A stretch of DNA of 64,000 nt from JACVRW01 sp963819115 (GCA_963819115.1 CAWFUR010000012.1:308007-372006); one strand, 5' to 3'; shown: positions 24,223-32,738, counted from the first letter of the stretch. The notes: generated from the sequence alone by a model not told the origin. Numbers and translations: made by a program.

Positions 24223-24768
24223 ATGAGGCTTCCAGAGCAGCTTCGAAAGCGGTTCGCGAAGCCGCCGGCCCCTGATGGCGACCAGTCCGCCGGCCCGCTC
24301 GAAGCCGACGACTCGCTGCCGATCGCGAACTACGACCAGCTGAGCACGAAGGACATCACGAACAGGCTGCACCTCCTCACCCAGGTCGAGCTCGGGGTGA
24401 TCGAGGAGCACGAGCGCTCTCATCAGGACCGCGCTCCGGTGCTCATGAAGCTCGGCTGGATGCGCGAGGACGAGCCGCTGCCCGGGTACGACCAGCTCGA
24501 CGCCCCGAAGGTCGTGGCCATCCTCACCGACGCCGACGCGGAGACGATCAGGACGATCCGCGACTACGAGCGCAAGTTCCAGCACCGGAGAGAGATCTCG
24601 GAGGCCGTGACGCGACTCTTGCCCAAGGCCAAGCCCAGCGCGCGCGAGGATCGCGTCGTGGAGGAGCGTGCCGCCCGAATCACCGCCGGACACAAGTCGA
24701 GGACCGCCGCCGGCGAGAAGCTCACCGACGCGAAGTCCGCCGCCGATGCTCAGGCGGCGAAGCCATGA
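24223..24768 (+). CDS. DUF8129-like tandem-repeat protein
   Basis: 181 residues from ATG 24223. Two copies of a roughly 45-residue helical unit are seen: LPIANYDQLSTKDITNRL ... IEEHERSHQDRAPVL (about 32-73) and LPGYDQLDAPKVVAIL ... IRDYERKFQHRREI (about 86-130). Each has a YDQL start and an E(R/Y)-rich helix end, a pattern known from actinobacterial proteins of unknown function. The C-terminal 50 residues are Lys/Ala-rich and probably disordered. The stop overlaps the next start (ATGA). Confidence 0.75.
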   Translation: MRLPEQLRKRFAKPPAPDGDQSAGPLEADDSLPIANYDQLSTKDITNRLHLLTQVELGVIEEHERSHQDRAPVLMKLGWMREDEPLPGYDQLDAPKVVAILTDADAETIRTIRDYERKFQHRREISEAVTRLLPKAKPSAREDRVVEERAARITAGHKSRTAAGEKLTDAKSAADAQAAKP

Positions 24769-25112
24769 GCGACGGCTTCCCCTTCTCGGTGTCCGCTCCC
24801 GCGAGCGAGCCCACTCCAGTGCCAGAGCCCGTGGCCTCGGAGCCCGTAGGCGAGGACTCCATCCGGAAGACCGTGGCCCGCCTGGCCCGGCCTCATTCCT
24901 CCGGCGGTCACGTGGTGGAGCGCGCCGCGATCCTCGCCGAGGGCAGCAGCTTCACCACGATCCTGGATTGGATCGTGGCGCACGGCGGAGAGCCGGAGGC
25001 TCAGGCCGAGGCCGCGAGCCAGGGCCTGCACGGCGCGCGGCTGAACCAGGGCGGCGGGTCTGTCTCCCCGACGACCCTGCGCTTCGTGCTGCCCGCCGGC
25101 GTTCTCGCCTAG
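24765..25112 (+). CDS. Hypothetical protein coupled to the repeat protein
   Basis: 115 residues. A Pro/Ala/Glu-rich N-terminus (about 1-30) precedes a folded-looking segment VVERAAILAEGSSFTTILDW and a C-terminal stretch that is Gly/Ser-rich then ends TLRFVLPAGVLA. ATG 24765 overlaps the upstream TGA, so translation is coupled. It converges with the S4 gene, overlapping it by 4 bases. No known family recognised. Confidence 0.6.
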   Translation: MSDGFPFSVSAPASEPTPVPEPVASEPVGEDSIRKTVARLARPHSSGGHVVERAAILAEGSSFTTILDWIVAHGGEPEAQAEAASQGLHGARLNQGGGSVSPTTLRFVLPAGVLA

Positions 25113-25315
25113 GTCACTCGCACCGAGTCGTCACCGACGGTGACCACGTCACCGCGGTGGAGCTGACGGCCGCGCCGCGTTTCGGCCTCGCCGTTCACCG
25201 ACACGCCGTTGCCGAGCACCAGCTCCCTGGCGTCCGCCCCCGAGCCCGCGAGGCCGGACAGCTTCAGGAGCTGTCCGAGGCGGATCATGTCGCCCCGGAT
25301 CTCGACGTCACGCAT
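25109..25315 (-). CDS. S4-domain RNA-binding protein (YbcJ-like)
   Basis: 68 residues, one complete S4 domain: MIRLGQLLKLSGLAGSGADA, then NGVSVNGEAETRRGRQLHRG and DVVTVGD. Single S4 proteins of this size bind structured RNA, often rRNA, through the alpha-L motif. ATG 25315 fits the family N-terminus. It overlaps the end of the DUF2294 gene by 8 bases in the same direction. Confidence 0.85.
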   Translation of the reverse strand: MRDVEIRGDMIRLGQLLKLSGLAGSGADARELVLGNGVSVNGEAETRRGRQLHRGDVVTVGDDSVRVT

Positions 25316-25688
25316 CGGCGACGGCATCCGCCTTGGGCTGCGGCTCGAGCACGAACACCTCGACGGCAAGGTCGGGATTCACGTGATTGGTGCTCATGAA
25401 GGCGATCACCTTACGGTCGAGCGTGCCCTCCACGGCGCCGACGAGGTCGTCCTTCATGACCAGCTGAAAATCATGGCGGACCGCCATCACCCGGTCGGCC
25501 TTGCCGTTCGCCACCAACATGCGCTCGCCTAAGGTCAGCGTGTCGCGGAGCACGATCATCACCGAATCATGGTTGATCGTGGTGCGGGCACCCGTGGGCC
25601 CGCGGCCGGTGTACTCGCGAAGCAGCCTGACGGCCGCGTCAGAGATTGTCGCACTCGGACTATCGGGACTACCGCGCTGCTTTTCCAT
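25308..25688 (-). CDS. DUF2294 (MpsC-like) family protein
   Basis: 126 residues. Family marks are the RGPTGARTTINHDSVMIVLR segment, GERMLVANGKADRVMAVRHD, and the C-terminal VIAFMSTNHVNPDLAVEVFV. In staphylococci a relative (MpsC) accompanies a cation-translocating system; here no such partner is present, so the role is unknown. ATG 25688 has a GGAG element upstream. Confidence 0.82.
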   Translation of the reverse strand: MEKQRGSPDSPSATISDAAVRLLREYTGRGPTGARTTINHDSVMIVLRDTLTLGERMLVANGKADRVMAVRHDFQLVMKDDLVGAVEGTLDRKVIAFMSTNHVNPDLAVEVFVLEPQPKADAVADA

Positions 25689-25767
25689 CTCAGGCTCCAG
25701 GCCCGCTTCCTCTTCTGGTGGAGACCACGAGAAGGGGGAGGAAACGTCGGAGACCCCGCAAGTAGCT

Positions 25768-26187
25768 CTACAGAGCGTAGTCCATCGTCGGGGCGCCTCC
25801 AGTGTCGAACTCCGACCAGACCCTGGTGCCGTGCCCGAACTCCACGCCCCACCGGTCCGCCAGCTCGTTCACGAGCCACAGCCCCCATCCGCCCGCCGCC
25901 GGCTGCCCCGGCGCGGGGATCTCGACACTGGCATGGTCGAAGCCCGGCCCCGGGTCGGTGACCTCGATGCGCAGGACGCCCGGAAGCACCTGAACCTCCA
26001 TGTCGATCTGCTGATCCGGCCCTAGGCCTGCGTGCCTCACCGAGTTCGTCAGAAGCTCGGTGGTCACGAGCTGGCAGCGCTCGAGGAGAGCGTCATCCAG
26101 CTGGCTCCGCAGGTGTTCGAGCTCGCGACGCGCCGCGGCGGGGGCGCCGGTGTCGGGTTCGAACGAGAGCCGAATCTCCGCGCTCAC
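25768..26187 (-). CDS. Anti-sigma-factor-type ATP-binding protein (HATPase_c_2)
   Basis: 139 residues from GTG 26187. The GHKL ATPase fold shows LVTTELLTNSVRHAGL (N box), IEVTDPGPGFD (G1) and GGWGLWLVNELADRWG (G2). There is no dimerisation helix, so it resembles RsbW-type kinases or the stand-alone regulatory ATPases common in Actinomycetota, which phosphorylate anti-anti-sigma factors. No sigma factor or antagonist gene is adjacent. Confidence 0.85.
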   Translation of the reverse strand: MSAEIRLSFEPDTGAPAAARRELEHLRSQLDDALLERCQLVTTELLTNSVRHAGLGPDQQIDMEVQVLPGVLRIEVTDPGPGFDHASVEIPAPGQPAAGGWGLWLVNELADRWGVEFGHGTRVWSEFDTGGAPTMDYAL

Positions 26188-26417
26188 GATGGTGCTCCCT
26201 CTGGTCCGTCGAAGCCCATGAGGAGCCCCGGCGTCCCAACTCGCTATGCCGGTCAGGCCCGCCCCCGACGCGTCACCCTCAGGCGCCGCTCCGGGCCGCA
26301 CTCGACTCGACTCGTGCGAAGAGCCTACCCAGCCCACAGGGCGTATGAACTCAGGCATCGCGACGGACGGAAATCGGGTACACACCCGGACAACGTCGTA
26401 GCTCGATAGGAGAGAAC

Positions 26418-26783
26418 ATGGGACAGCCGGTTGTGCACTTCGAGGTCATGGGGCAGGACGGGGAGAAGCTGCGGAGCTACTACTCGGAGCTCTTCGACTG
26501 GAAGATCGACGCGGGAAACCCAATGGGGTACGGAATCGTGTCGCGTGAGGAGAACCTGGGACCCGACGGCGAGGGGATCGCCGGCGGCGTGGGTCAAATG
26601 CCGGAGGGAGCCCCCGGGCACAGCACCTTCTACGTCGGCGTGCCCGACGCGGAGGCCGCGCTCGCAAAGGCGGAGAGCCTCGGGGGGACGCGGGTGATGG
26701 GTCCCGAGAAGATCATGGACAGCATCGTGATCGGCCTCTTCAACGACCCCGAGGGCAACCTGGTGGGAGTGGTCCAGACTTAG
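26418..26783 (+). CDS. VOC (glyoxalase/dioxygenase fold) family protein
   Basis: 121 residues forming two beta-alpha-beta-beta-beta modules: VVHFEVMGQDGEKLRSYYSE ... WKIDAG and HSTFYVGVPDAEAALAKAES ... GLFNDPEGNLVGVVQ. His6 and a C-terminal Glu are in metal positions, but typical paired ligands are incomplete, so enzymatic activity is uncertain. GATAGGAGAG precedes ATG. Its stop TAG shares its G with the GTG start of the histidine kinase. Confidence 0.88.
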   Translation: MGQPVVHFEVMGQDGEKLRSYYSELFDWKIDAGNPMGYGIVSREENLGPDGEGIAGGVGQMPEGAPGHSTFYVGVPDAEAALAKAESLGGTRVMGPEKIMDSIVIGLFNDPEGNLVGVVQT

Positions 26784-27865
26784 TGGAGGAGGTGGAGCTC
26801 TGGGGCGAGGATCCGCAACTGGTGGCGCTCCTTGGCGATCAGGGCGCCACCGGCTTTCGAGCGGTGTTCGACGCCTTCCCCGAGGCGGTCGGCGTGCTCT
26901 GGGCTCTGAGGGATTCCGCCGGGAGGGTTGCCGACTTCTCCTTTGGCTACGGCAACCCGGCCATCCTCCGCGGCTTCCGCCTTCCACCCGCCACCCGGGA
27001 TCGCTACACGCTGCTGGAGGCGCTCCCCCGGATGCGCGGGAGCCGCGCTCTGCGTGCCTATGTCGAGGTCTGCGACTCGGGTGAGCCCTGGGTCCAGGAG
27101 GTGACCTACGACACCCCCTTCGGCGACGGCTACATGCTCGGCACGTTCGTGCAGCGCATCGCGAAGCTCGGCGACGGGCTGGTGGTGTTCCTCACCGACG
27201 TGACCGAGCAGCGGCGGATGGAGGCGGACCTGCGCAACTACGCCGACGTGGTGGCACACGACCTGCGCGAGCCGGTGGCGGGCATGGCCCTGCTCGTATC
27301 GCTCCTGGAGCGGCGGGCCGCCGAGCCACCGCCACCCGATGTCCTTCGATTGCTTCGGGAGGGCACGGAGCGCGCGAGAGACCTGATCGACGGGGTGCTG
27401 GCCTACGCGCGCGTGGGGGAGCTCGAGATCGAGCCGGTGTCACTGGACCGGGTCCTCGCGGAGGTGGCCGAAGACCTGCGCCCCGGTCTCGAGGAGGTGG
27501 GAGCCACCCTGGAGGTTGGTGAGCTGCCCCAGGTCGAGGGCGATCCCCGGCAGCTTCGCCGGGTGTTTCAGAACCTGGTGGGCAACGCCCTCAAGTTCCG
27601 CGCGGAGGCGCCGCCGAGGGTGGAGGTCTCAGCCTTCCGTGGCGCCCAGGAATGGGTGGTCACGGTCCGCGACAACGGGGCGGGAGTCGACCCCGCGGAG
27701 GCGAGCAGGATCTTCGGGATGTTCTCCCGCCTCGACCCCGGAGTGGAGGGTCTGGGCATCGGGCTGGCCGTGTGCCGGCGAGTGGTGGAGGCCCATGGAG
27801 GGCACATCTGGATGGAGGCGGCGGAGGGCGGGGGCAGCGCCTTTCGCTTCACGCTCCCTCGGTAG
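26783..27865 (+). CDS. PAS-domain sensor histidine kinase
   Basis: 360 residues. PAS-like sensor about 25-142 (AVFDAFPEAVGVLWALRD ... VVFLTDVTEQRRM), HisKA helix with His159 in YADVVAHDLREPV, and ATPase domain with QNLVGNALKF (N box), VRDNGAGVD (G1) and GLGIGLAVCRRVV (G2). No membrane segment; a cytoplasmic signal such as light, redox or a small ligand is sensed by the PAS domain. The Phe/Asp-rich PAS could bind a ligand but no Cys/heme site is obvious. GTG 26783 overlaps the VOC stop by one base. No adjacent response regulator. Confidence 0.9.
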   Translation: MEEVELWGEDPQLVALLGDQGATGFRAVFDAFPEAVGVLWALRDSAGRVADFSFGYGNPAILRGFRLPPATRDRYTLLEALPRMRGSRALRAYVEVCDSGEPWVQEVTYDTPFGDGYMLGTFVQRIAKLGDGLVVFLTDVTEQRRMEADLRNYADVVAHDLREPVAGMALLVSLLERRAAEPPPPDVLRLLREGTERARDLIDGVLAYARVGELEIEPVSLDRVLAEVAEDLRPGLEEVGATLEVGELPQVEGDPRQLRRVFQNLVGNALKFRAEAPPRVEVSAFRGAQEWVVTVRDNGAGVDPAEASRIFGMFSRLDPGVEGLGIGLAVCRRVVEAHGGHIWMEAAEGGGSAFRFTLPR

Positions 27866-27895
27866 GGTGCGCTGCCCCCAGGCGAGGAGTTGGTC

Positions 27896-28339
27896 ATGGC
27901 AGGTGAGTTCCGGGGCACGGTCGTGATCGACCGGCCGATCGAAGAGGTGTTCGCCTTCGTCGCGAACGGCGAGAACGACCCGAAGTTCAGTCCGAGGGTG
28001 GTGGAGATCGCGAAGACCACCGACGGACCACCAGGCGTGGGCACGGTCTACGCCAGCACGGTGAAGGACGCCGGTATGAAGACCAAGCGCGAGTTCAAGC
28101 TCACCGAGTTCGTGCCTCCCACGCGCATCCGCTGGACGGAGCTCTCGAAGAACGCCGTGACGGTCCCCGAGGGGGGCTACGACCTCGAGCCCGAGGGCAG
28201 CGGCACCCGGCTCACGATCCACAACAACTTCGAGGGCCACGGCTTTGGCAAGGTCATCCTGCCGCTGGCGCTTCGCTCCGCGCGCAAGGGAGCGGACGGC
28301 TTCGCGGCCTCGATCAAGAAGGCCGTCGAGGCTTCCTGA
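27896..28339 (+). CDS. SRPBCC (polyketide cyclase-like) family protein
   Basis: 147 residues with the START/SRPBCC helix-grip pattern: GTVVIDRPIEEVFAFVANGE, FVPPTRIRWTELS, YDLEPEGSGTRLTIHN and a long C-terminal helix (KGADGFAASIKKAVEA). Members bind hydrophobic ligands. ATG 27896 follows GAGGAG. It ends 3 bp from the convergent flavin reductase gene. Confidence 0.85.
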   Translation: MAGEFRGTVVIDRPIEEVFAFVANGENDPKFSPRVVEIAKTTDGPPGVGTVYASTVKDAGMKTKREFKLTEFVPPTRIRWTELSKNAVTVPEGGYDLEPEGSGTRLTIHNNFEGHGFGKVILPLALRSARKGADGFAASIKKAVEAS

Positions 28340-28342
28340 GGC

Positions 28343-29086
28343 TCAGGGCCCGGTCGGCCCGAAGCGTTCAGTGCGGATCTGCGCCGGCGAATACCCGGCG
28401 CCGATCAGGAGCGAGGTGGCCGTCTCCACGAACCCGTTCGTGCCGCAGACGAAGGCGAGGCCCGACGCGTCGCGGTCGTCGGGGAACAGCGAGGAGTCGA
28501 TCCGTCCCGTGTGCCCGGTCCACCCGTCCGGGGCCTGGCGGGTGTAGGTGAGCACCGCCTCGTCGCCCAGCTCGTCCGCGTAGATCACGTCCTCGGCCGA
28601 CCGGACCGAGTACACGAGGCGCATCGGAAGCTCGGGCATCGTCCGCCGGCGGTGGCGGAGGATCGACATGAGCGGGACCACTCCGGAGCCGCCGCCCACG
28701 AGCAGCACGGGGGCCTCTCCCCGCCAGACGAAGTAGGAGGCGAAGGGCCCGCGAACCTCCACCTGGTCGCCCTCGACCACCACGTCGTGGAAGTAGGGGG
28801 ATACCTCGCCGTCCACCAGGCGGTCGATGGTGAGCTCGATCTCGCCCTCGTCGAGCGGCGAGGAGGCCACCGAGTAGGAGCGCTGGGCCTGGTACCCGTC
28901 CGGTGCCGTGAGGCGGACGTCGTAGTGCTGGCCGGGCAGGTGCGGCATCCACATGGGCAGGCGCATGCGGAAGGACCTGACCGTGGGGGTCTCCACCCTC
29001 ACCGCGGTCACGGTGGCCACCTGCCACCTGCCGGGCGCGCGCTGCGCGGGGGCTGTCAGTCCCCCCAGTACCGCTCTTCCTTCCAT
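28343..29086 (-). CDS. FAD/NAD(P)-binding oxidoreductase (ferredoxin reductase-like)
   Basis: 247 residues. FAD domain with RSYSVASSP (the R-x-Y-S-x-x-S flavin motif), then NAD domain with LVGGGSGVVPLMSILRH and C-terminal FVCGTNGFVE. No iron-sulfur domain, so electrons must pass to a separate partner. ATG 29086 lies inside the end of the molybdenum oxidoreductase gene (31-bp overlap, same strand), and the two together probably form one redox system, the reductase feeding electrons from NAD(P)H to or from the Mo protein. Confidence 0.87.
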   Translation of the reverse strand: MEGRAVLGGLTAPAQRAPGRWQVATVTAVRVETPTVRSFRMRLPMWMPHLPGQHYDVRLTAPDGYQAQRSYSVASSPLDEGEIELTIDRLVDGEVSPYFHDVVVEGDQVEVRGPFASYFVWRGEAPVLLVGGGSGVVPLMSILRHRRRTMPELPMRLVYSVRSAEDVIYADELGDEAVLTYTRQAPDGWTGHTGRIDSSLFPDDRDASGLAFVCGTNGFVETATSLLIGAGYSPAQIRTERFGPTGP

Positions 29087-29664
29087 GGGTCGCCGCGGTT
29101 GTGGTACCCGTTCTGCTCCCAGAAGCCCGGCTCGTCGTGATCCATCACCCGCAGCCCGGCCACCCACTTGGCGCTCTTCCAGAAGTAGAGGTGCGGAACC
29201 AGAAGCCGTGCGGGTCCGCCGTGTTCCCGGGGGAGCGCCTCCCCCTCGTGCTCGGTCACCACCCAGGCCCTGCCGCCCGTCAGGTCGGCCAGCGACAGGT
29301 TCGTGGTGTAGCCCCCGTAGGAGAAGGCCATCGCGAACTCCGCCCGTGGGCCGGCCCGCTCGAGCAGCAGGTCCACCGGCACGCCGCGAAAGCTCGTGCC
29401 GAGCTTCGACCACTTGGTCACGCAGTGGATGTCGCAGGGCACATCCTCGAACGGCAGCTCCGCGAACTCGGACCACGTCCACTCCTGCTCGTCGGCCACC
29501 ATGCCGTCGATCCGGAAGCCCCAGTCCTTCGGGTCCAGGCGAGGGGTGGGGCCCGCGGTGAGAACCGGAAAGCCCGGCTCCACGTACTGCCCGGGGGGCA
29601 CCCTGCCGGCCAGTTCCTCCGGCACGCGGCGGCGTCCTCCGAAACCCCTCGAGACGAAGCTCAT
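29056..29664 (-). CDS. Sulfite oxidase-like molybdopterin-dependent oxidoreductase
   Basis: 202 residues, the oxidoreductase molybdopterin-binding domain only. Cys81 in CDIHCVTKWS is the Mo ligand of the sulfite oxidase/MsrP family. LDPKDWGFRIDG, FRGVPVDLLLERAGP and AGLRVMDHDEPGFWE follow the family. There is no signal peptide or dimerisation domain, so it is a short cytoplasmic form. It overlaps the reductase gene; such pairs are common in Actinomycetota and substrates are unknown. Confidence 0.9.
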   Translation of the reverse strand: MSFVSRGFGGRRRVPEELAGRVPPGQYVEPGFPVLTAGPTPRLDPKDWGFRIDGMVADEQEWTWSEFAELPFEDVPCDIHCVTKWSKLGTSFRGVPVDLLLERAGPRAEFAMAFSYGGYTTNLSLADLTGGRAWVVTEHEGEALPREHGGPARLLVPHLYFWKSAKWVAGLRVMDHDEPGFWEQNGYHNRGDPWKEERYWGD

Positions 29665-29738
29665 GGAGCGGGCATTCTACGACGCCAAGTTTCGAGCGAC
29701 CGCGACCCTATGCCCGGAGCCCAGCTAGCTTCGGCTGT

Positions 29739-30764
29739 ATGGAGGTACGCCGCCCCTTCCTCCTCGCTCTGCTCGTGCTCACCGGCCTGCTCGCGCACGC
29801 CTCGGCCGGGGAGGGAGATCCCGGCTCGCCCTCCGTTCACGCGGCGCGGGCCGCGGTGCCCCACCTCTATTCCGCCCGCAGCCCGTTCAACCGCAGGATC
29901 AGCCGCCGTCCCCACATCGACCGGGACTCGGGCCCGATGGTGGCCGGACTGGACCAGTACGTAAGCGCCGAGGGCGCCACCATCACCTCGCGGCAGTTCA
30001 CGGTTCCGCTCTACACCGCCGGCCCGCGCACACCGCGCAAGCGGGTGCGGCTCACGGCGCCGTGGCGTCCGCGCAACGCGATGCTCCGTGTTCCGCTCCC
30101 CGCGGGCGCCACCCCCGACCCCTCCAGCGACGGCCACCTTGCCGTGATCGATCCCGGATCGGGATGCGAGTACGACTTCTGGCGGTTCCGGCGCACCGCG
30201 CGTGGCTACGCGGCGAGCTGGGGCAACGCGATCAACATCGAGAGCTCCGGGGTCTACCCACGCGGCTACTCCGCGCGTGGATCGGGCTTCGCGCTGCTGG
30301 CCGGCGTCGTGCTGCCGCGTGAGCTGGCGCGGGGGCGGATCGATCATGCCCTGCTGCTCTCATACCCGGGCACGCGCGCGCACGGGCCGGTGCATCCGGC
30401 CACCGAGAGCGACGGGCGCACCCGCGGCAGCGGCGCCATCCCGGAGGGGGCACGGCTCCAGCTGGATCCGCGCCTCGACCTCGACTCGCTCGGCCTTCAG
30501 GGCTACGAGCGCACGATCGCGCGGGCGCTCCAGGTGTATGGCGCGATCGTGGGGGACACCGGGGGCCGCGGAGTGAGCTTCTACGCCCTGCACGCGATGA
30601 GCGGCGCCCAGGATCCCTACGTCTCATTGCTGCCCGACGAGGACTACCCGCAGCTCACGGGCATTCCCTTCGATCGCCTCAGGGTGCTCAATCTCGGTCC
30701 GCAGAAGCGGCACGACCGCCCTCGGCTCGTGTCCACCGGGTGCGGGCGCTTCAGCCGGCGCTGA
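29739..30764 (+). CDS. Secreted protein, unknown function
   Basis: 341 residues. N-terminal signal peptide (RRPFLLALLVLTGLLAHASA) then a mature protein opening with LYSARSPFNRRISRRP. A Trp/Tyr-rich core (GCEYDFWRFRRTARGYAASW) and GRGVSFYALHAMSG recall secreted actinobacterial proteins of unknown function. TAGCTT ends 7 bases before ATG, indicating a leaderless transcript. It converges with the NlpC-like gene 3 bp away. Extracellular; no catalytic motif assigned. Confidence 0.75.
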   Translation: MEVRRPFLLALLVLTGLLAHASAGEGDPGSPSVHAARAAVPHLYSARSPFNRRISRRPHIDRDSGPMVAGLDQYVSAEGATITSRQFTVPLYTAGPRTPRKRVRLTAPWRPRNAMLRVPLPAGATPDPSSDGHLAVIDPGSGCEYDFWRFRRTARGYAASWGNAINIESSGVYPRGYSARGSGFALLAGVVLPRELARGRIDHALLLSYPGTRAHGPVHPATESDGRTRGSGAIPEGARLQLDPRLDLDSLGLQGYERTIARALQVYGAIVGDTGGRGVSFYALHAMSGAQDPYVSLLPDEDYPQLTGIPFDRLRVLNLGPQKRHDRPRLVSTGCGRFSRR

Positions 30765-30767
30765 GCT

Positions 30768-31592
30768 CTACAGATCCTTGGGATGCGTCACGGCGAAGCC
30801 GTCCGAGGATCGCGGCTCGGTGGTCCATCGTGAGCCGTCCCGTGACTGCGCGCTCGTGTCGAAGCGCAGCCCGGCCACCACCATGTAGACGTGATCGGCG
30901 TTCGCGTAGAGCGTGATCCAATGACCGGCTCCATGCTCTCCCCAGCGGGCAAAGTCTCCGGAGATGAGCGAGCCGTCGAGCAGGCCGGCCCCGTGCAGGG
31001 CGAAGGAGACCGAGCCGGAGCAGTCGTACCCGTCGTCCTGCCACTTGCCGTGGCCGCCGCCCCACTTGTAGGGAGCGAGCGCGATCACGTTTCCGGCCGC
31101 GATCACCTGCTTCACCACACCTGGCGCCGAGGCGGGCGCCACGGCGAGGCCCTGGTCGGTCACCGCGCCGGCCCGTCCCGGCCTGACCTTCGTCGGCGCC
31201 CTCGGCACCGTCGGGGGGACGAAGACCGCTCCGCCGCCGGTGGTGGTGTCACCCACGGAGCGCTTGATGGCACGCTGCTCGCCCCGGCTGGCCACGCCGT
31301 CGGCGCGCAGCTCGAGCTCGCGTTCGGTCCTCATCAGCGCCCTGGCCGTGCGCGGGCCGAACTCTCCGTCGCGGCGCGTTCGGTGTCCCGCCTCGGTCAG
31401 CAGCCGCTGCAGCTGCGTCACGTCTCCTCCGTGCGCCCCTATCCGGAGCGGTCGGGATCCGTAGCGGGCGGCCATCGCCGGCGAAGGCATGGCAACGGCA
31501 ATCCCGACGGCCATGGCGAGGACCATCGTCAGTCTGTCGACCCTGCGGGGCACGGCGGCGGCACCACTCCCATCTCGCGGCAGGCCGTCCAT
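30768..31592 (-). CDS. Secreted peptidoglycan-binding / NlpC-P60-like protein
   Basis: 274 residues. N-terminal basic segment and hydrophobic signal (TMVLAMAVGIAVAMPSPAMA), a PG_binding_1 domain at about 52-112 (GAHGGDVTQLQRLLTEAGHR ... GEFGPRTARAL), a Thr/Pro/Gly linker, and a C-terminal NlpC/P60-like domain with catalytic-type Cys in DGYDCSGSVSFAL and His in GAGHWITLYANADHVYMV. It probably cleaves or binds cell-wall peptides outside the cell. TATGCG lies six bases before ATG 31592, which supports that start. Confidence 0.82.
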   Translation of the reverse strand: MDGLPRDGSGAAAVPRRVDRLTMVLAMAVGIAVAMPSPAMAARYGSRPLRIGAHGGDVTQLQRLLTEAGHRTRRDGEFGPRTARALMRTERELELRADGVASRGEQRAIKRSVGDTTTGGGAVFVPPTVPRAPTKVRPGRAGAVTDQGLAVAPASAPGVVKQVIAAGNVIALAPYKWGGGHGKWQDDGYDCSGSVSFALHGAGLLDGSLISGDFARWGEHGAGHWITLYANADHVYMVVAGLRFDTSAQSRDGSRWTTEPRSSDGFAVTHPKDL

Positions 31593-31671
31593 GGCCCGCG
31601 CATAGCGAACGTGACACCGTAGCCAGGCCTCGAAGCGTTGTCGAGGCGCGGGAGGGACCTTGCAGGGTCGC

Positions 31672-31866
31672 TCAGGCGGCCCGGCGCTGAGGCACGCGCA
31701 CCGGGAGGTGCACAAGTGGAGCTGGCTCCAACTCGGAAACCTTGATGATCTGCATCAAGCAGTCGCAGCCCTCGCAGAGAGCGAGTGCGAGGGCGTCGAG
31801 CTCTCCCCAGACCTCCACGGTCTCGGCGCAGTGCTCGTCGGTGCAGAGCAGGGTTGCGTGCATCAT
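31672..31866 (-). CDS. Small Cys-rich, probably zinc-binding protein
   Basis: 64 residues. Cysteines are spaced as CTDEHC near the start and CEGCDC at about 32-37, consistent with one zinc ribbon. Between them is a helix (VEVWGELDALALAL). G/C-rich third positions and the Cys spacing support a real gene. ATGATG gives two possible starts (31866, 31863). Function unknown. Confidence 0.6.
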   Translation of the reverse strand: MMHATLLCTDEHCAETVEVWGELDALALALCEGCDCLMQIIKVSELEPAPLVHLPVRVPQRRAA

Positions 31867-31903
31867 CGGGCCATCGTGTGAGGGCCCGCGGACGGAATGC
31901 AGG

Positions 31904-32464
31904 TCAGCTGTCGCCGAGGCCCCGGGCCACGTATCGCCCGAGGGCCTTGGCGGCGCGGAGCCGGTCCGCGTCGGAGAATCCCCGCACGGTCACGCCGATC
32001 CGCAGCAGCCGGTCGTGCGCGTAGGCCGACAGCGTCCGGTAGCCGCGCGTCCACCATGCACCGGGCACGTGGGACGCGTCCTCGCCCACGCCCTTCACGA
32101 GGCGCGGCTTCAGCTCGGGGTCCCCGGCGTAGAACTGCTGCTGCTCCACCTGCTGGTTGGTGAAGCGCCGCCGGGCCTGCGGCGCGGAGTCGACGCTCAC
32201 GCGCACCAGCACCACGGGGCCACCGCGCCACTCGCAGGCCGACACCGCGTCGGCGTCCCCCTTCGCGCTCCGTGTGAGCACAGCGGGCCGCACCCGCGCC
32301 ACACGCGCCGCCACGGCGGTGGGCACGCGGTCGCATGCGGTCTTCAGGTGCGGCCGGGCGGGCGGCCTCGCGGTCGAGCCCGGCTTCTCGTCCCCACCCC
32401 CTCCGCAGGACGCGGCCACGATCGCAAGGGCGGTGAGCGCTGCGGCTGTGGCCGGGAGCCGAAT
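31904..32464 (-). CDS. Putative lipoprotein with non-canonical start
   Basis: The soluble part (about 150 residues) has HLKTACDRVPTAVAARVARV, a Cys-containing EWRGGPVVLVRVSV strand and a long C-terminal helix (DADRLRAAKALGRYVARGL). Upstream of the first canonical codon (GTG 32419) the same frame encodes RLPATAAALTALAIVAASC, a complete lipoprotein signal peptide with lipobox Cys. The only codon that fits just before it is ATT at 32464, close after the stop of the upstream gene. From ATT the product is 186 residues. If ATT is not used, the protein would lack its export signal, which is unlikely. Confidence 0.6.
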   Translation of the reverse strand: MRLPATAAALTALAIVAASCGGGGDEKPGSTARPPARPHLKTACDRVPTAVAARVARVRPAVLTRSAKGDADAVSACEWRGGPVVLVRVSVDSAPQARRRFTNQQVEQQQFYAGDPELKPRLVKGVGEDASHVPGAWWTRGYRTLSAYAHDRLLRIGVTVRGFSDADRLRAAKALGRYVARGLGDS

Positions 32465-32470
32465 CGGGAG

Positions 32471-32716
32471 CTAGGAGTCTTCCTCGAGCGGGACGATCAG
32501 GCGGATCTGGCTCCTCGCCAGCATCAGGACCGGTGCATTCCAGTCTCGCCCGGAGCCGTCCAGCGCCCGAAGCTCCGCGTCGACGATCGTAAAGAAGTCA
32601 TGGTCGCGCCGGTTCACGTAGTCCGAGAGCCGGCTTCGGTAGCCCTCGCGGGGGAGGGTGAGCCTCCCCTCCACGCGGTAGCGGTCGGTTTCGACCACCA
32701 CCCTCTCCTGGCGCAT
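32471..32716 (-). CDS. DUF6812-like small protein
   Basis: 81 residues from ATG 32716. It begins MRQERVVVETDRYRVEGRL and continues LTLPREGYRSRLSDYVNRRD, DFFTIVDAEL, matching the actinobacterial DUF6812 pattern (a small all-beta, PilZ/Sm-like sheet). It is divergent from the GntR regulator, whose palindromic operator lies 23 bp upstream of this start, so both genes may be controlled by it. Function unknown. Confidence 0.75.
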   Translation of the reverse strand: MRQERVVVETDRYRVEGRLTLPREGYRSRLSDYVNRRDHDFFTIVDAELRALDGSGRDWNAPVLMLARSQIRLIVPLEEDS

Positions 32717-32738
32717 GTCCACGGGCTGGAATCTATCG

